A stretch of 64,000 nucleotides of DNA. Source: Andrena cerasifolii (lineage: Eukaryota; Arthropoda; Insecta; Hymenoptera; Andrenidae). The translations under genes and the position numbers were made by a program. Shown here one piece after another: positions 43,610 through 56,670 of the stretch (position 1 is its first letter; each line of letters begins with the position of its first letter). The DNA lies in contig NC_135133.1 of the NCBI RefSeq assembly GCF_050908995.1, positions 4,878,001 to 4,942,000 on the forward strand, in the 5' to 3' direction. The notes beneath the pieces are model-generated. The model was not told the origin of the DNA, did no database searches, and saw only the letters and a list, made by a program, of their open reading frames with translations.

Positions 43610-46600
43610 GACCAGAACGTGCCGCATCTCCATTCGCCGTTCGATCCCGCGACATTCTCATTTCCTCGAACTCGCAAGTGTCGTTCCGCTCTCGCGAGCG
43701 GCAGCTCGAGAAAGCCGAGGACAGGGTGGCGCGTTCCCGCGGGGGTGGCTTCCCACGCTTCCGCGACGCCTCGTAAATCCATTTTCGGGGATGGCAGCGC
43801 TACTCTACCGATACCCCGAGCGAAGCGTACCCAACTTTCGCTGATGCGAACATCCTCCGTTCTGCAGAAACAATGCTTGTAATATTTGTGGATGGTATCT
43901 GATACACGTATACTTTGCTCCAAGTGTCCGCGCGTGCAAGGGTAGAATAAAAAGAGGATCTGCTTCTACAACCTTCCCCTATCGAGTCGATTCTTTCCTC
44001 AACTCTGGCAGCAACTCGGGCCGTAAAACCCTCAAATACCTCGTCTGAAAAAGTGGGTATATACGTATACTGGAGCTACTGTGCGCTTAGGGTCGTTGAA
44101 TCAGGCCTCGGGTCCCGGAAAGGTCGACGAGCGATCGAAAAAATAGCCGAGGATCGACGCGTGGCCCTGTAGGGAAGCGGCTACCCCTCGACGCAGTCGA
44201 GAGCACCCTGGGGTACATCAAAAGTTCCGAGCGAAAAGTACAAATGCGCTTAAGGAACTTTCCCTTCCAGCCTCTTCCTCCCCTGGCCCCCCGCCCTCTC
44301 CCTTCTCGTTTCCAGCGAACGAGTCTCGTCTACGAGGCGCTCGGCGACGGAATCCTAAGAATCTCGTTACGATATTCTCGGCCTTTTGTCGTCGAACGTG
44401 TTAATCCACTTGCGAATCCGAGTAACGCGGTGCGGGCCACCGGGGGCGGCGTTAATTAAATTTCTTCGGGGAGCGTCTTACAGCAGTCGCCGGCGCCCCC
44501 TGCCCCGTCCCCGGGATCTTTGTTTGACGTCGAGTTGCCGGGTATTTTTGGGTAAATAGCGGTGGCGGGCGAGTCGGGTTAATTTCATTCCTTCCCGAAG
44601 CCCGCCCTGGCCTATCTCGGAGTTTCGCCCCCGGGATCAACTGCGCGCGGTAAAAGACGAGAGAAAGCGGCATTTTTGCAGCGTGTCTTTTGAGCGCAGA
44701 GCTCGCCGGGTGTAGCGGCGCGGAGCAAACACGGTGTACAATAAATAGCTCACGATAGAGTTGTCGTCTTACCGACTTGCAGCGATAGAGGAACGCTTTC
44801 CAACCCTCGAGCCGGACAATGCGCCTAATTACGAGCGCCTATTCTTGCTTTACGCCCCACTTCTGACGGTGCGCTTCTGCGATCACACATCTTCCTGGAA
44901 ATACCAGTGATTATCGTGAGACTTTGGCAAGTCACGCGACTGGCAAATCGGGAGGATCATTGTGGTGCTGTTCATTCGATGGTTCTACGAGTCCTTTCAA
45001 AGAATTACAATTCCATGGTAACTGCACGCTTTCTGTATACAAATCACGGTCACAATTCGCATCCTTTTCAATCAGACGAATGGCTGTCGATCCGCAAATG
45101 AAAAGCACCATGCTCCATGAAAGTATTTCCTGCGGTCTTTTGTTCCATCGGCGGGGCATAGAAATTCAAAAATTCCGCGATGCCCTGACGAGTGACAGTT
45201 CCGTACACTTGTTACCTTTCAGCGCCGTTTTACGAGCTCGTAGAGCTCCTCCTTCCTTTAAGACTGGTCCAAGGGAGCTTCGTCATCGGCGCACGTGCGA
45301 TCCTCCGATGAACTCGTCCTGGAAAAGAAGCAATTCCGTTGTTACGTCCTCAGTGTCGGAAAATCCGCGTTAAAGTGTCCCGAGCCGGCGGAAATTGGGC
45401 TGTTACGCGGTGGTCAAGTAAATCTCGTCGCATGAAACGCGGAATAGAAGAACCCGACGTGCGAGATTGGCCATGCTCGTGCCGCGAATGAACGAAACAG
45501 CGAGGATAGACGAAGGATATCGACGCAGAGGGAGCATCGCAATGTTCAGAGGGCAGAAATAAACCTCTTATTCGATAAAAATTATTAAAACCAGATCCAC
45601 CAACCAAACACCCGATCTTTTAATTCACCTCAATCGCCAAAACGATTTCGCTGATCGTGCCACGACGCTTTTCCTTCCCCGAATCCTCCAACGTGAATCG
45701 TTACAATTTACCAGCACCGCCACGCGCCCCTCTCATTATCCCCAGCCGCCCTCCAGGTCCGCCCGACGAAATTCGAGGCGGTAAATCATCCCGTGCGTCG
45801 TGCCTTTTTAATAACTTGATTCCGTAACGAACCGCGGCGCGTATTGCGTTCCGCACTCTATTTATAAAGTGGCGGGAGCATTTTAAATTAAATTCGATCC
45901 CGTGGCCAGCCGTCGATGCCGTGTACACGTGGCAACATCGTTCCGAGCAGAAGGAAACGGGGCGAAGGGGGAATACTGTGGAAAAAAATCGAGCGACAGA
46001 GAGACCGGATAAAGAAATGAAAAAGGAAAAAGAAGGCTGGTAGAGAGCGGCAAAAGAAAAAGAGAGCAACATGGGCGAAGAGAGAGAGAGAGAGAGAGAG
46101 AGAGGCGGAGGTGGAGGTGGAGACCTTTACCAAACGGATTATTCCACCCTAAATCGTGTTTTCGGCTCGAACGTCGCCCCGACATTGGCATTCGTTGTCG
46201 TAAAGCCACGGTGCACTGGGGGGACACCTGCGTGGGCCGAAGGGTTTCGGTTCCCCCCCGCCTTTTGTTACTCGATATTTGTTTTTTCCCTAATGTTGCC
46301 GGCCGCTCCGAGCGGACAAAGAGGCGCGCGGTGCACACCGTTCGACATCCAAATGGAAAGCCCCTAGAAACTTTCTGCCCATCCCCGCCTGTCCCCCGTC
46401 CTCGGTCCACCCATTCGCATCCCCTTTCCTTCTTCCGCTAACGAGTTTCGTAATTTTGCTCTTGTTAACGAGTTTTTAATTTTCCCTTGAATCCATGAGC
46501 CACAGACTCGCCGACTGCCTCTCGACCAAGCAGATCCAGCCTCGATACTAATATATTTTTCAGCCTCTAGCCCGGGCTCTTTCTTTCGGTTAATTACAAA

Positions 46601-47882
46601 TTTCTCCTAGCTCCGCCAGCTTCCTCTTCCTCTTCGCGCGGGTCGTTCCCTTTTTCATTCCCTTCTTCTCGCTGCCCCTACCTCGGGTCGATGAAGCGCG
46701 CGATGTTAATCCCTCGCGCGGCGAAAGGGGACGAATTAACCTGTTAACTGGGTCGTTCCACCGCCAGAAACCCTCCCTGTGCATTTAACAGTGACGAAGG
46801 ACGGATGGGCCGTTACTCCTAGGAGCGTTGAAGGCGCCGGCGAAGCTACGGTTAAGTCGTTTCAGGGTGGGGGCTCTGAAAAATCCCTGGGAGCGTGGAA
46901 TTCTCCACAATACGGCGTCATGACGGGCAACTCGCGAAATGCAGATTCTATTTTCTGCGCTGTTACGCGCAGGCCCGGGAATGAGTTGCAGCGAAGAGTA
47001 AATAAAGTTTCAATCCGATACGAACCTACGTGGAAATGTTTTCAAACACGCGGGCCGGATAGGCGGGAATCAGAAATTGTTTCCTCCGTCTCTGTTTTTT
47101 CATGCGTATAAAACAGTGGGTCGAAATCGATGTTCGGCACGGCGATGATTGAAAGGATGTTTAAGGTAGATCGAGAATTCAATTTGAAATCAGCGCGGCG
47201 TGCAAACAGCACGGTAACGGGCTGCCCCGTCGCGCTCATACGAGGAGCAGCTAAATAAATGTAAAGTTTCTTTTCGGGACCGGAGGCAGCTTCCCACGTA
47301 ACGGGTCCCATCTTTCGGGGTCCCCGAGAAATCAATGGAAACTCCGGAGGAACGTTCCCAGTGTCCTCCTCCGCGCGTCCGGTTCTTTCGAGCCGAGGCG
47401 CATTCGCGCGCGTTCCCCAATACGACGGAATAAATCCGTGAATGGGCTCGTAAAATCGTCCCCATCGCGGATTCCACTTTTTTAAAGCGTCAAGGTGGAC
47501 ACGCACTCGGGGGACCCGACTCGTAAAAATCCGGCCATTCGAAATTTCTCGAGCTATTCCTGGACCGATGCCTCGATGTAACGGAGATCGGCCTCTCGAT
47601 AATTGGCCCGGCTGGTTACTACGTAATTTTCCTATATACGGCGACGAGCGGGCCTCTCCCGATAATCTCGAATAAATCGATTCGCAGGAATGTGATTCGA
47701 AACGAACGCGATCTGCGCGCGAGAGGGAGCTTGAATTTTCAGCGAGCGTACTCGGTGAATCGTGTTCGCTGTTTGTAATTGAATAAGTATAGACCGTTCC
47801 ATAACAGGTGGACAGTGATTCCAGCTTTGATTGAGAAGTTGATCGTATTATTCCCATCCGCGGACATCTTCATAAGTATGTA
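43610..47882. other. Non-coding stretch
   Basis: No gene recognised. The longest open frame of the window, 271 codons on the minus strand at 47857-47042, shows no known domain and has no splice or context support. Confidence 0.4.
46079..46104. repeat. (GA)n microsatellite
   Basis: Perfect dinucleotide run of 26 bp followed by GGCGGAGGTGGAGGTGGAG purine-rich DNA. Confidence 0.95.
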
Positions 47883-47886
47883 TTAA

Positions 47887-48273
47887 GGGGTTATATCTAG
47901 TCAGGAGGCCGGAAAGAGGCGAATGTTTGTGAATTTTTTTTGAAAAAGCGGAAGCATATATTTTTACAGAACTTTTCGCACTTAAAAGAGCAATATTTAA
48001 AGAACATTTGGTAATTTTTTTGTAGAAAAATATTGATGTTTATAATAAAAATACAACGACATCCAAGAAGCCTTTTTAAAAACGGTGAGCAAGATATCTG
48101 AAAAACTAGTGCACCAATCTTTCTGAATTTTTGTGGACTAATTTTTTATATAAATATCTACTGAAAGACGGAGGGATTTTTAAGTGCAAAAACTTCTGTC
48201 AAAATATATGCTTCTGCATTTTTAAAAAAAAAAAAAATCGCCTCTTTTCGGCCGCCTGACTAGGTATAACCCC
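47887..48273. mobile_element. TTAA-flanked MITE, 387 bp, inverted repeats of about 100 bp
   Basis: TTAA at 47883-47886 and 48274-48277 flanks ends GGGGTTATATCTAGTCAGGA and, inward from the right, GGGGTTATACCTAGTCAGGC. The arms continue imperfectly through GGCCGRAAAGAGGCGA, poly-T/A, GCATATATTTT and GCACTTAAAA. The interior is AT-rich and non-coding. The target site fits piggyBac, Kolobok or Sola3 type elements. The ends are unlike those of the other two TTAA elements in this window, so it is a separate family. Confidence 0.85.
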
Positions 48274-48277
48274 TTAA

Positions 48278-50854
48278 GGAATCGCTCGTATCTAAGAAAT
48301 CTTCTTCACTGAGTGGCCTCCCAGAAATTTTTTGTAGAATTATCTAGTCTATACCACGTCCATTTTCGAAGCTGAAGTAGTCAGCGATAGCCTTTGATCG
48401 ATTAGAAGTCCCCGGGTTTGCATTCAGCAGCAAAGTGTCCACCTCGAGTACCTACAATCTATAATCTATAGAGTTAAGCGTATGATTTGCGATGAAGCCG
48501 GGCACTCGGACTTTTCCCGTTCGAATTCCGATCGTGCTCGTCGCGAGCCACCGTATGTTTATCAAGCAGTATTAAACGCGAGAGCAATCCAGCTCGCGTG
48601 AGGATCGTGTCGCATGTAACATCGGGCGCGACGCGATCACCGTGACAAATACAACGAGTGTATTCATCGCGTCGGTCGTCAAATTTCCATCGAGCACGTT
48701 AAACGCGTCACCCAGTTGCGAAACTTCGCCGCTGGACCTCGTTAATAATTTGCGAGCCCCTACCCCCGCCACGGCTTCTGCCACTCGATGGTCCACTTTG
48801 CGATCCAGTCGCGTCGCAGTTCAGCCGTTCAAGTGCAAACTTTCTGAAAGGGTGCTCGACGTGTCCCAAAGGGAGAAATAATATGGGGGGAAAAAAAACG
48901 GGCGGCTTCAACTTTTAATAACTGATTCGGAAGTCGTGCGTGAAACTTGGCGGTATAAAGTCGATTGCATCGTCGACACATTTCGCCCCTCTTCTGCTCC
49001 ACCTTTAATGCACTCTCTCTCTATCTCTCTCTCTCTCTCGTGGCCATTAAAAACTTGATTTTCGAATAAACCTGTTTCGATTCGGTATGAGAAAGAATCG
49101 CGAAACGAGCTGCTGCAGCATCGCCGATCCGGGGCAACAGCTCCCGAAGCCACTCGATCTTTATTCCCTCCTCCAAACAATTTCACCGGTCGACACTTAT
49201 CGGCATGGAAAACCCTCGATAACTCGGAGCCCTCCATGAAACACGAAATCAACCGGTCCGTCGGGTTGGTCTCGAACAACAGCTCTGCCATTCAATCTCC
49301 ATTTACCTTGCCCCGAAAAAAAACTGCACGCTGCTCAGCGCGCAGTTTTGCATGGACAACCCTCGACAACTCGGGGCCCCTTTGTAAAACACATTTTCAC
49401 GCAGCCCCGTGCATAACCCCATCGACTCCTCCGCACACACCTATTCAACTTTCTCTCCCTTCGGCACCGGCGAGTCGTTGGCCACGCTCCACCGGCCACC
49501 GCTCTTGCCAGCGCGACAGATAGAAAAAAAAAAATTCGTTAGCCACCCACCCTCTGATAAGAGGGAGAATCTGCATCGTGTCTCGTCTCCCGGCCGGAGC
49601 AGCCGCTCTGTGGCTGGCACTCGATGGAAAAAGGACGCCGCGTGCTTATCTAGCTTATCCCCTATCGTGATCGATCGGCAGAAAGGCCGGGCCTAATCGC
49701 GGCGATCGCTGGGGGCGACTACCCCCGCGGGACTCGCGGTTCTTACTCGATTAAGCAGAAAAGTTTTAGTCGCTATTGTGTGCCCGGTGGAGTGATAATT
49801 TATGGACAAGCTACCCCGTAGGCGAGCAGACCTCCAAGACGCGAGCGGGGGTGGCACGGAGGTCGGCGTAAGTGGATCGAGAAGGTAGGTATAACGTAGC
49901 CTCGCAGCACGTATCGTAAACTGCTAGAACTTTGCCGAGACTTTGCAAGTAGCTCGCAGATATTATTGAAGCCCTTCAAGATTCCGGATAGACGTGCTCC
50001 TTCGCCCGCGAATATTGTGTGCTCCCCATGTACAGGACGCTGCCGCGTGTTTCATTTCGCCAGGTCGCGCATGACGGTCGCTGTCGCCCGATAAATCACC
50101 GCCAAGAGGGTGAGAAATTGGCGGTCTTCCGCGTCGCGATCTTATTTCCCTCGCCGCGTTCGTGTCGCCCAAGGAAATTGATATTTAACCCGTAATCGAA
50201 CTTCGGGCGTTTAATAAAACTCGCGAGACACCAATTGTTTCGCGGACAGGGTACGGCGGGGGTAGTTCGCAACGGGGTTGAGGAGACCGAAGGGGGGTAG
50301 AGTTCGTCGAGGAACCACGTTACAAATTCTCTGCCGAGAGGGGCGAAAAAAAGGCCGCGGGAAGCGGAGGAAAGTATGAAATAACGGCAGTGTTGCTTCT
50401 TATTTGAAATTTTCGGGTGGCTCGACCTCCCGCCGCGAGCCACCCCCCGGGGGAATCAACGTTTATTGTGCCGGTAACACCCAGCTCCCGGCTAATAATA
50501 AGCAATGCTCCCGACCCCTCGCGAATGCAGACAATGTCGGATGGAAGGGGGAACGACTTCAGAAACACACTGTGTGCTTCTAACAACGCGCGCCACGCTG
50601 GCGCCTAATTAATTTTCTTTGCAACTTAACTACCACGCTATGTCTCTGAAAACGGCGAAAATTACGCGAGGGGGTATCGAAACTTTCCGCGCTTTCTCAT
50701 CATTACCGCTCACGCTGAAAATTGTCCCGCGCTTGCGTTTCGGCTGACTCTTTTCTCCTTTTCCAATTCGCCACCGGTGGAGCATCCTCTCTGTGCTCGA
50801 ACTTTCGTTGAACAAAATTTCAAGATGATTATTTATAGAAGAAGATGAAATTGG
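48278..50854. other. Non-coding stretch
   Basis: No gene recognised. It contains a (CT)n microsatellite with one interruption at 49013-49039. Confidence 0.4.
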
Positions 50855-50858
50855 TTAA

Positions 50859-51127
50859 TCCTTTCGCTGCGGTGTTCGATTTTAGTCCACGCATTAATAA
50901 ATGCGGAGAAGTATTCTCTTGTACCTACTGTGATACTCAGCAATGATCTGTGGCTAAGCAGTCGACTGTTTATTTCTTGCATTCCATTCTTGACCTCCTC
51001 TGAGACACTTCTATCGATTGTTCAACAACAGTGTTCAACCATAAGTTGAAAATTAATAACTTTTTTACTCGCCTGACATTGACACTTTTCAAGAATCGTC
51101 GGAAAATTTAAATACGCAGCGAAAGGG
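50859..51127. mobile_element. TTAA-flanked piggyBac-like MITE, 269 bp
   Basis: TTAA at 50855-50858 and 51128-51131 flanks ends TCCTTTCGCTGCG and, inward from the right, CCCTTTCGCTGCG (13 bp, one mismatch). CCC-starting ends at TTAA resemble piggyBac-type termini. The interior is AT-rich with no frame. Confidence 0.7.
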
Positions 51128-51131
51128 TTAA

Positions 51132-53930
51132 TGGTCGTCGGATCTCTTCCGAAACACCTGTAAATGCGCTACAGGAAACAATTTATTCGTACCAGAGCCA
51201 ACACGAAGAGTGTTTCCTATCCCGAACACAGTTGTTACCGAAACGCATGCTTGCACGATCTCACGTATACCTTTCACCAGGACGAGCGACGAGGAGCAGC
51301 TGCGCGGCATCCTATCTCCCCGAAACACTGTTTCCTGTGACTAACGACATTTTTTTGTATCGAGAGAGGCCGGTGCTCCCCGAAGGAGCGTGTTTTCCAA
51401 AATAGTTGGAAAGTGGGCCGTGTTCACAGATCCGTATCCAACGCGCGCCAATTAATTCTCCCCCATTCGTTGCCTGACTTTTTCCGTACCCCGTGCGTGT
51501 TCATTACGTTTCGACTGTGATCCTCCGGTTCGAACGGAGCGGGGCCATTCCCGACGCAAGAAACATCGCGTCCCCGCGCCACGGAACCGTGCATTTCCAT
51601 ATTGCGCCGGGCTGGAGCGATTTATCGGGAACACTCGGTCGAACATCGCCGCTAACGACCGATTCCCCCGTACAAAGCGACCGTTGATCGTCTATTAGCC
51701 CCGAGACAATACGTCCCGCCACTAATTACGAGCAGCTGCTAGCTGTGCGCCGAGCTTTCGGCCGCGTTTTTCGTTTGGTTAACTAACACGGCCCTCGCGA
51801 GACCCTTGCAGTATCCCACCCCGAGGAGATCGGTGTTCTTATGAAAGACGATCGCCAGGTCGGGGCCATGTGTCGGCCACTCCGCGGTGCGCGCTTGGTC
51901 CTCCCGAGGTCTCAGCTGACCTACTTAATTACCAGACCGGCGACAGATATCCTGCGTCCAGGAATATTTCAGCGGACCGCGGCTGCCCGCTCCGGAAGAA
52001 AGGAAATTCTTTTCCCTCGGCGACGAGACTCCTTCTCCTCCGTACGAGAAACCTGACCCTTATTCACGCTCCTCCTGCGCCTGCTATCATCGGGGATAAC
52101 TTCCTCCACGGACTGTTAACTGGGATAATGGGAAGGCTGCTCGTTAACACGCTCGCTGTCTTGTACTCCTTATAGAGATGAATCGGATAGAAGCTTGTTA
52201 TAAATCTCGCCCGAAAGTGAGCCCCGTGACCCAGTGAACGCTTGACACGCAGCGAGAATGAACGCTTCAGGAGCTCGTGGGCGGAGCGTATCGCTGGATG
52301 AACCGGCGGAAATCGCGGTATTAATCGCAACATTTGCGAGTGGTTATTGCCGCGAGAGTTATCGCTAATCGAGCAATAAATTCCGGGACGAGCCGGTGCG
52401 CAGCGGTCGTGAAAAACGGATTTCCCGGCGCTATTACGCCGGAAATTCAATAAACCGCGGCCTCCGCGGCGAAAGAAATCCCCTTTGCCGGCGCGATCCT
52501 CGTCGCCCGAGAACTTAAGGTCGGCCAGCAGCTCGCCAACCCCCTGTAAACCGGCCGTGGCTCGACGTCTAATTAATTTTCTTTGTAACTCGATTCTGCC
52601 CGCAATCGTCAAGGTGCCGGCGCAAAGGTGTTCCCTCTGCCACCCTTTCGCCGGCGGTGCACGGGGGAGAGAGAACTTTCGCCACTGTCGTATTGCGGAT
52701 TTAATAAAGACCCGCTCGCCGAACTTCCGTCCCTCTCGAAAAACCGACAGAGACGGTGGGCCGGAGGGGGGGTGGAAAGAATTTCCTTTTTCGAAGTAAT
52801 CAGCGCCCGCTTCTGTCGCGAACTTCTTCGTGAGCTGTCGCGCCGCGCCGCGGGAGTGCAATGGAGAGATTCACTTGGCTTGGAGGAACGAGCGATTGGA
52901 GACAAAAAGGGACTGTTCTTGGAGGAGACAAGTGAATCGTAGGGTTTCTCGAAGACTACGAGAAGGAACAATGGCTATGGGCAGCGAGCGCTGGGTGACG
53001 TTATTTTGGATATTAAATTCGTACCATCTGGATGATGTTATCAATCTCTTCTCGACAGTGTCCCGGGGCTGGTAATAAAGTTTCTAAAGTCTCCTAGAAT
53101 TATGTAGGATTTCCTTTTCATCCGAAAAAAAAACAATTACTTTGACAGGCGAGCGTCCATAAATTTGAAAATTAATTGATCCCAATGGCCCCGCGTGACC
53201 TCTCCGGGCTGGGCGCTGCATTATACACGGCGAGATACGGAAACAGAGATTCAATCAATAGAACGTGTCAGGATTCCGATTTATTTACCGGGATATATAA
53301 TCGTTAATAAATGAACGTGTCGTAAATTATTCCAACGTTTACTCGGGGCTGAATTCAACGGATGCCAGAGGAGAGTCTAATCATTTCGACAGCGGCAGAA
53401 GGGCGGGGCGGGGTGGAATACGCATGGACGGTTGGTTCAACAACTCCATCCAGAAGCGCATTACGAATAAAGTGGTCCTCTTCTTCAAAACACTCCGGCC
53501 GTCTTTTCTGTAGCGATCTTTTCTACGTGTCGTCGTCGATAGCTCGACAAAGAGGAGAGGGCTTTCTCCCGCGCGAGGGAGAAGGAGACACTGAGAGCTG
53601 GAGGGAAAAAAACACGGGAGAGGATCGTGTCATTCGTGGTAGGATACGAGGAGCAGCTGCAACGGAGGACCAATGGGAGGCCGCAGCGTTTTGGAACAAT
53701 GTCACCCCGGGTCAGAGTTGGGTAACCTCACCCCAGGAAATCGTGCGATCGTTCGTTATGTATACCTCTCCTCGTCGTCCCCAGGTTGCCCGTCTTCCTC
53801 GGTCCTGTCAGTTCTTGATGTGTCGTGCACGCCCTGCCGATGCCTCGTTTCCCCGCTTTCTGGGGCTCGTTCTAATGAAATGTGCATCGGTGGGCGTTGC
53901 TCCGGCTTGCCTTAAGGGCCGCGTTTTACG
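51132..53930. other. Non-coding, GC-rich stretch
   Basis: No gene recognised. The 265-codon minus-strand frame at 52861-52064 and the 201-codon plus-strand frame at 53362-53967 lack domains. TAATTAATTTTCTTTG at about 52570 also occurs at about 50609, a short dispersed match. Confidence 0.4.
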
Positions 53931-53936
53931 TTCCTG

Positions 53937-56670
53937 GGAATTCCCCGGGGAAGCCAGGCCTCCCTGATAAATTTCAATTCACGTTCAAGGTTCCCCGGCC
54001 TTACAAGCCGACACCAACTTTCCGTCTTCCGTGCCGTGACTGGGACTTGTTACCAAACTCGATCCAATCGATCCTCATTAGGGTACAATGGCGAATGTAA
54101 GCTGTTTTACGAGCTACAGCTGTAGGAACTGATATAATACATACAGAGGGTCCTTCGTTATCAGTGGGGCATGAATTCGGTGGGGAATCGAGGGAGATAA
54201 CGAGGTGATCGGAATGAGTGTCGATTCCCTTCCAGATGAGAGGTTTCACGCACCACAGATATTCGTGATAGAAGACACATGACACGAAGCACCTTGCTGG
54301 ACGCAAGCTGGTGCTCGTCATCCGTTTTTATTTCCCTCAAAAGAATATCACCCCAGCAAGTGTCTTCCTCTTCTTCTCAACCAATATTAATTGAACGGAA
54401 TATTACTGTTACCTACTATTCCTTCAGTTATTCCGCCTAAATGGTCGTATTATACAAAGAAAGGGGCGAGCAAGTAGGTGTAAAGCAAAAATGTCGCCTG
54501 CCGCGCTGGCCGCGACAGTATCCGGCAAAAACTCGGCGACAATCTGCACAAGTTTCCGTGCAGCTCCGAGTAAAGGGCGTTATCTCGGGCGACCTGCAGC
54601 GGAGAACTCGCTTTCTCGAATCTAATGGAGTTTCTTCGCCCGCCGTCATATCAGCGTAACGAAGGGCGAATTACCGGGGCGAATTGTCTCTGCGGCGATG
54701 CGCCAAGGAATTCCCGGGAAGAAACTGCTCGCCCGCCGCCCACCCCCTAATCAATTTCAATTCACGCGCCACTCTTACCGGGAACCGCGTCTGCAAGTTT
54801 TTCATCAATTGGCTTAATTGCGCGCACGGGGGCACCGGTGTTTGCAAAATTCAGGCTGGCGGCGGCTAGACAGGGCCACATGGAGAATCCCTAATGGGAT
54901 CTTTACAAGTTCCTTACGAGTTCGCGTCGGCAGATCCGCGGGATCTCGTCTGTCCAATCGGTTTATCCCTCTGGCACTGTGCGTGACGTCCACCTAACGA
55001 AATATGCATCAGTCGATGAGGATCCGTTTGATCCGAGAAGCTGGCCTCCGACCTGTTCGTCGACTGTAAATCTTCTTCAAGATCTATTCACCAACGGCGC
55101 ACCACTTTTTAATGAAATTGTTTTCTATTTAATGCGAATGCATCGTGTAACTCGAAGGAGAGAGCGTTTTAAAGTAGACACGGTGGAAGGTTGGCTCGGT
55201 GATTTTTCAATTATTTCGGAAAGTATGTTATCGTTTACATGGCCAAGCACGGACAGGGTAATATAAAAATTGAGGAGTCTTGCAGCGTCTGGTCGTGATT
55301 TTTCCTCAGCGTTACGGTTTCCCCGGCTCGCCTATCAGCCAGCGTATTCCGCGTCGCCTTGAGAACCGCCTTCCACGCGCTCGGGATTCCCGGGCTACGT
55401 GTACCGATAAATCTTCATAAATTCCGATTCACGACCTCTATGGGGCGGCTCGCGCCATTGTATTCGCCCCGTAAAGCCACTCTGCGTTTAAAATAAGGGC
55501 TCGAGAGTCGATCCTCGACTTAAGCCGGCGTTCGGGACGCGGAGTTTACATCGGAGTCGCGTAAGCTCTTCCCTAAAAGCGACTCCCCGGCTATATAGAA
55601 TCCCTCTAAACGCGTTCCCATTTTTTTTCCACGGGGGAGCAAGGTAACCGGTGTCGCGCAGGGGAGAGAAGGAAAAACCGGCGCCATCGAGTTTATCGAT
55701 CGGCGTGCAACGCGAATTTCACGTGGAAAGGTGGCCCAAAGGTAATTGAATGCCGACATAGAGAGAATCTAGGTCGAACTCGAGAGATAAACGAAAAGTA
55801 ACGAAGATATAGAGCTAGCCTGGATCTTCTTCGGAGGTAGTCCAGAATTAATCAAGATCCAAGTTGCTAGCCAGCAGCAAGCAAATCCGAATTCCGGATA
55901 GGGTTTAGCCGGGATCTAATTCAAGGTTCCTCGGTATTTGACACGATGAAAATTGAACGACAGTGCTCCCCCCCGTTAAGGCGTAGCCATCTCGCTTGCA
56001 GGATTCCCGTGCCGTGTACCGATAAATCTTCATAAAATCCAATTCGCGCCAGTGGCAGCCGGTCGAGTGTCGTTGCACTCTTCTCGCGACGGCGCGAAGG
56101 GCTTAATGAGAGCTCGCCGCGAGCCTCGCGGATAATTTGATGCCGAAAAAAACCTGGCAGGCTTAACGATCTACCCTGCCGTCCCCCCGCCGCGCGGAAT
56201 TACTCGCGAGAATTGTTAATAAACGGCTTTTTTCTCCTCGGTGATCATCCGAGGGATAAACCAGAGCCTGATTCCTTCGGCGAGTCGAACGAGCGCAACA
56301 GTGTCTCGTAGAACGAGCTTGCCGGATCAAGCGCGCCCCTGAAAGAATCGAAGCGTCTCTTCTCGTGATCTAATTTCTCCACTTCAAGTTGGAAACGGAT
56401 ACGACGCAGCGGAGAACCGGATTGGAAACACGGAGCAGGAGGCTCTCGCGCATCGCGCTGTTTCACGAGTTCGCTCCGCGGAGTTTGCGGCCGTTGATTA
56501 TCGAGTAATTTGTTTCATTTCCTCGAAGCGCGAAGAAACGGCTGTTTGTAAGTCTTCCCGGTCCCCGGCCGCCCCGCGCGCAGCACTCCTAAAAAGTGGG
56601 CGTTCAAGTCCGCAGGATTCCTCGCCCGTCGATAAATCTTCATGAACTCTAATTCATGCGCGGTTGCCTC
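53937..56670 (+). repeat. Long-period repeat: a conserved ~60-bp block every ~610-780 bp
   Basis: The block GGATTCC...CCGATAAATCTTCATAAA...TCYRATTCAYG occurs at 55384-55434, 56001-56053 and 56615-56667. GATAAATCTTCAT starts at 55406, 56021 and 56631, spacings of 615 and 610 bp. More diverged copies (GATAAATTTCAATTCACG, ATCAATTTCAATTCACG) start at 53966 and 54751, also after GGAATTCCC. The DNA between blocks is not obviously alike. This suggests either an old tandem array in which one segment has been conserved, or regularly spaced functional sites. Confidence 0.6.

Noticed and set aside
47042..47857. 271-codon minus-strand open frame, the longest uninterrupted by known exons
   Set aside because: No recognisable domain, basic and serine-rich composition, no promoter, splice or neighbour support. 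Long chance frames are expected in CpG-rich, stop-poor DNA.
52064..52861. 265-codon minus-strand open frame
   Set aside because: Overlaps plus-strand frames over the same bases, arginine-rich, no family resemblance.
53362..53967. 201-codon plus-strand frame with a plausible ATG
   Set aside because: Composition is compatible with chance, no domain, and no splice context.
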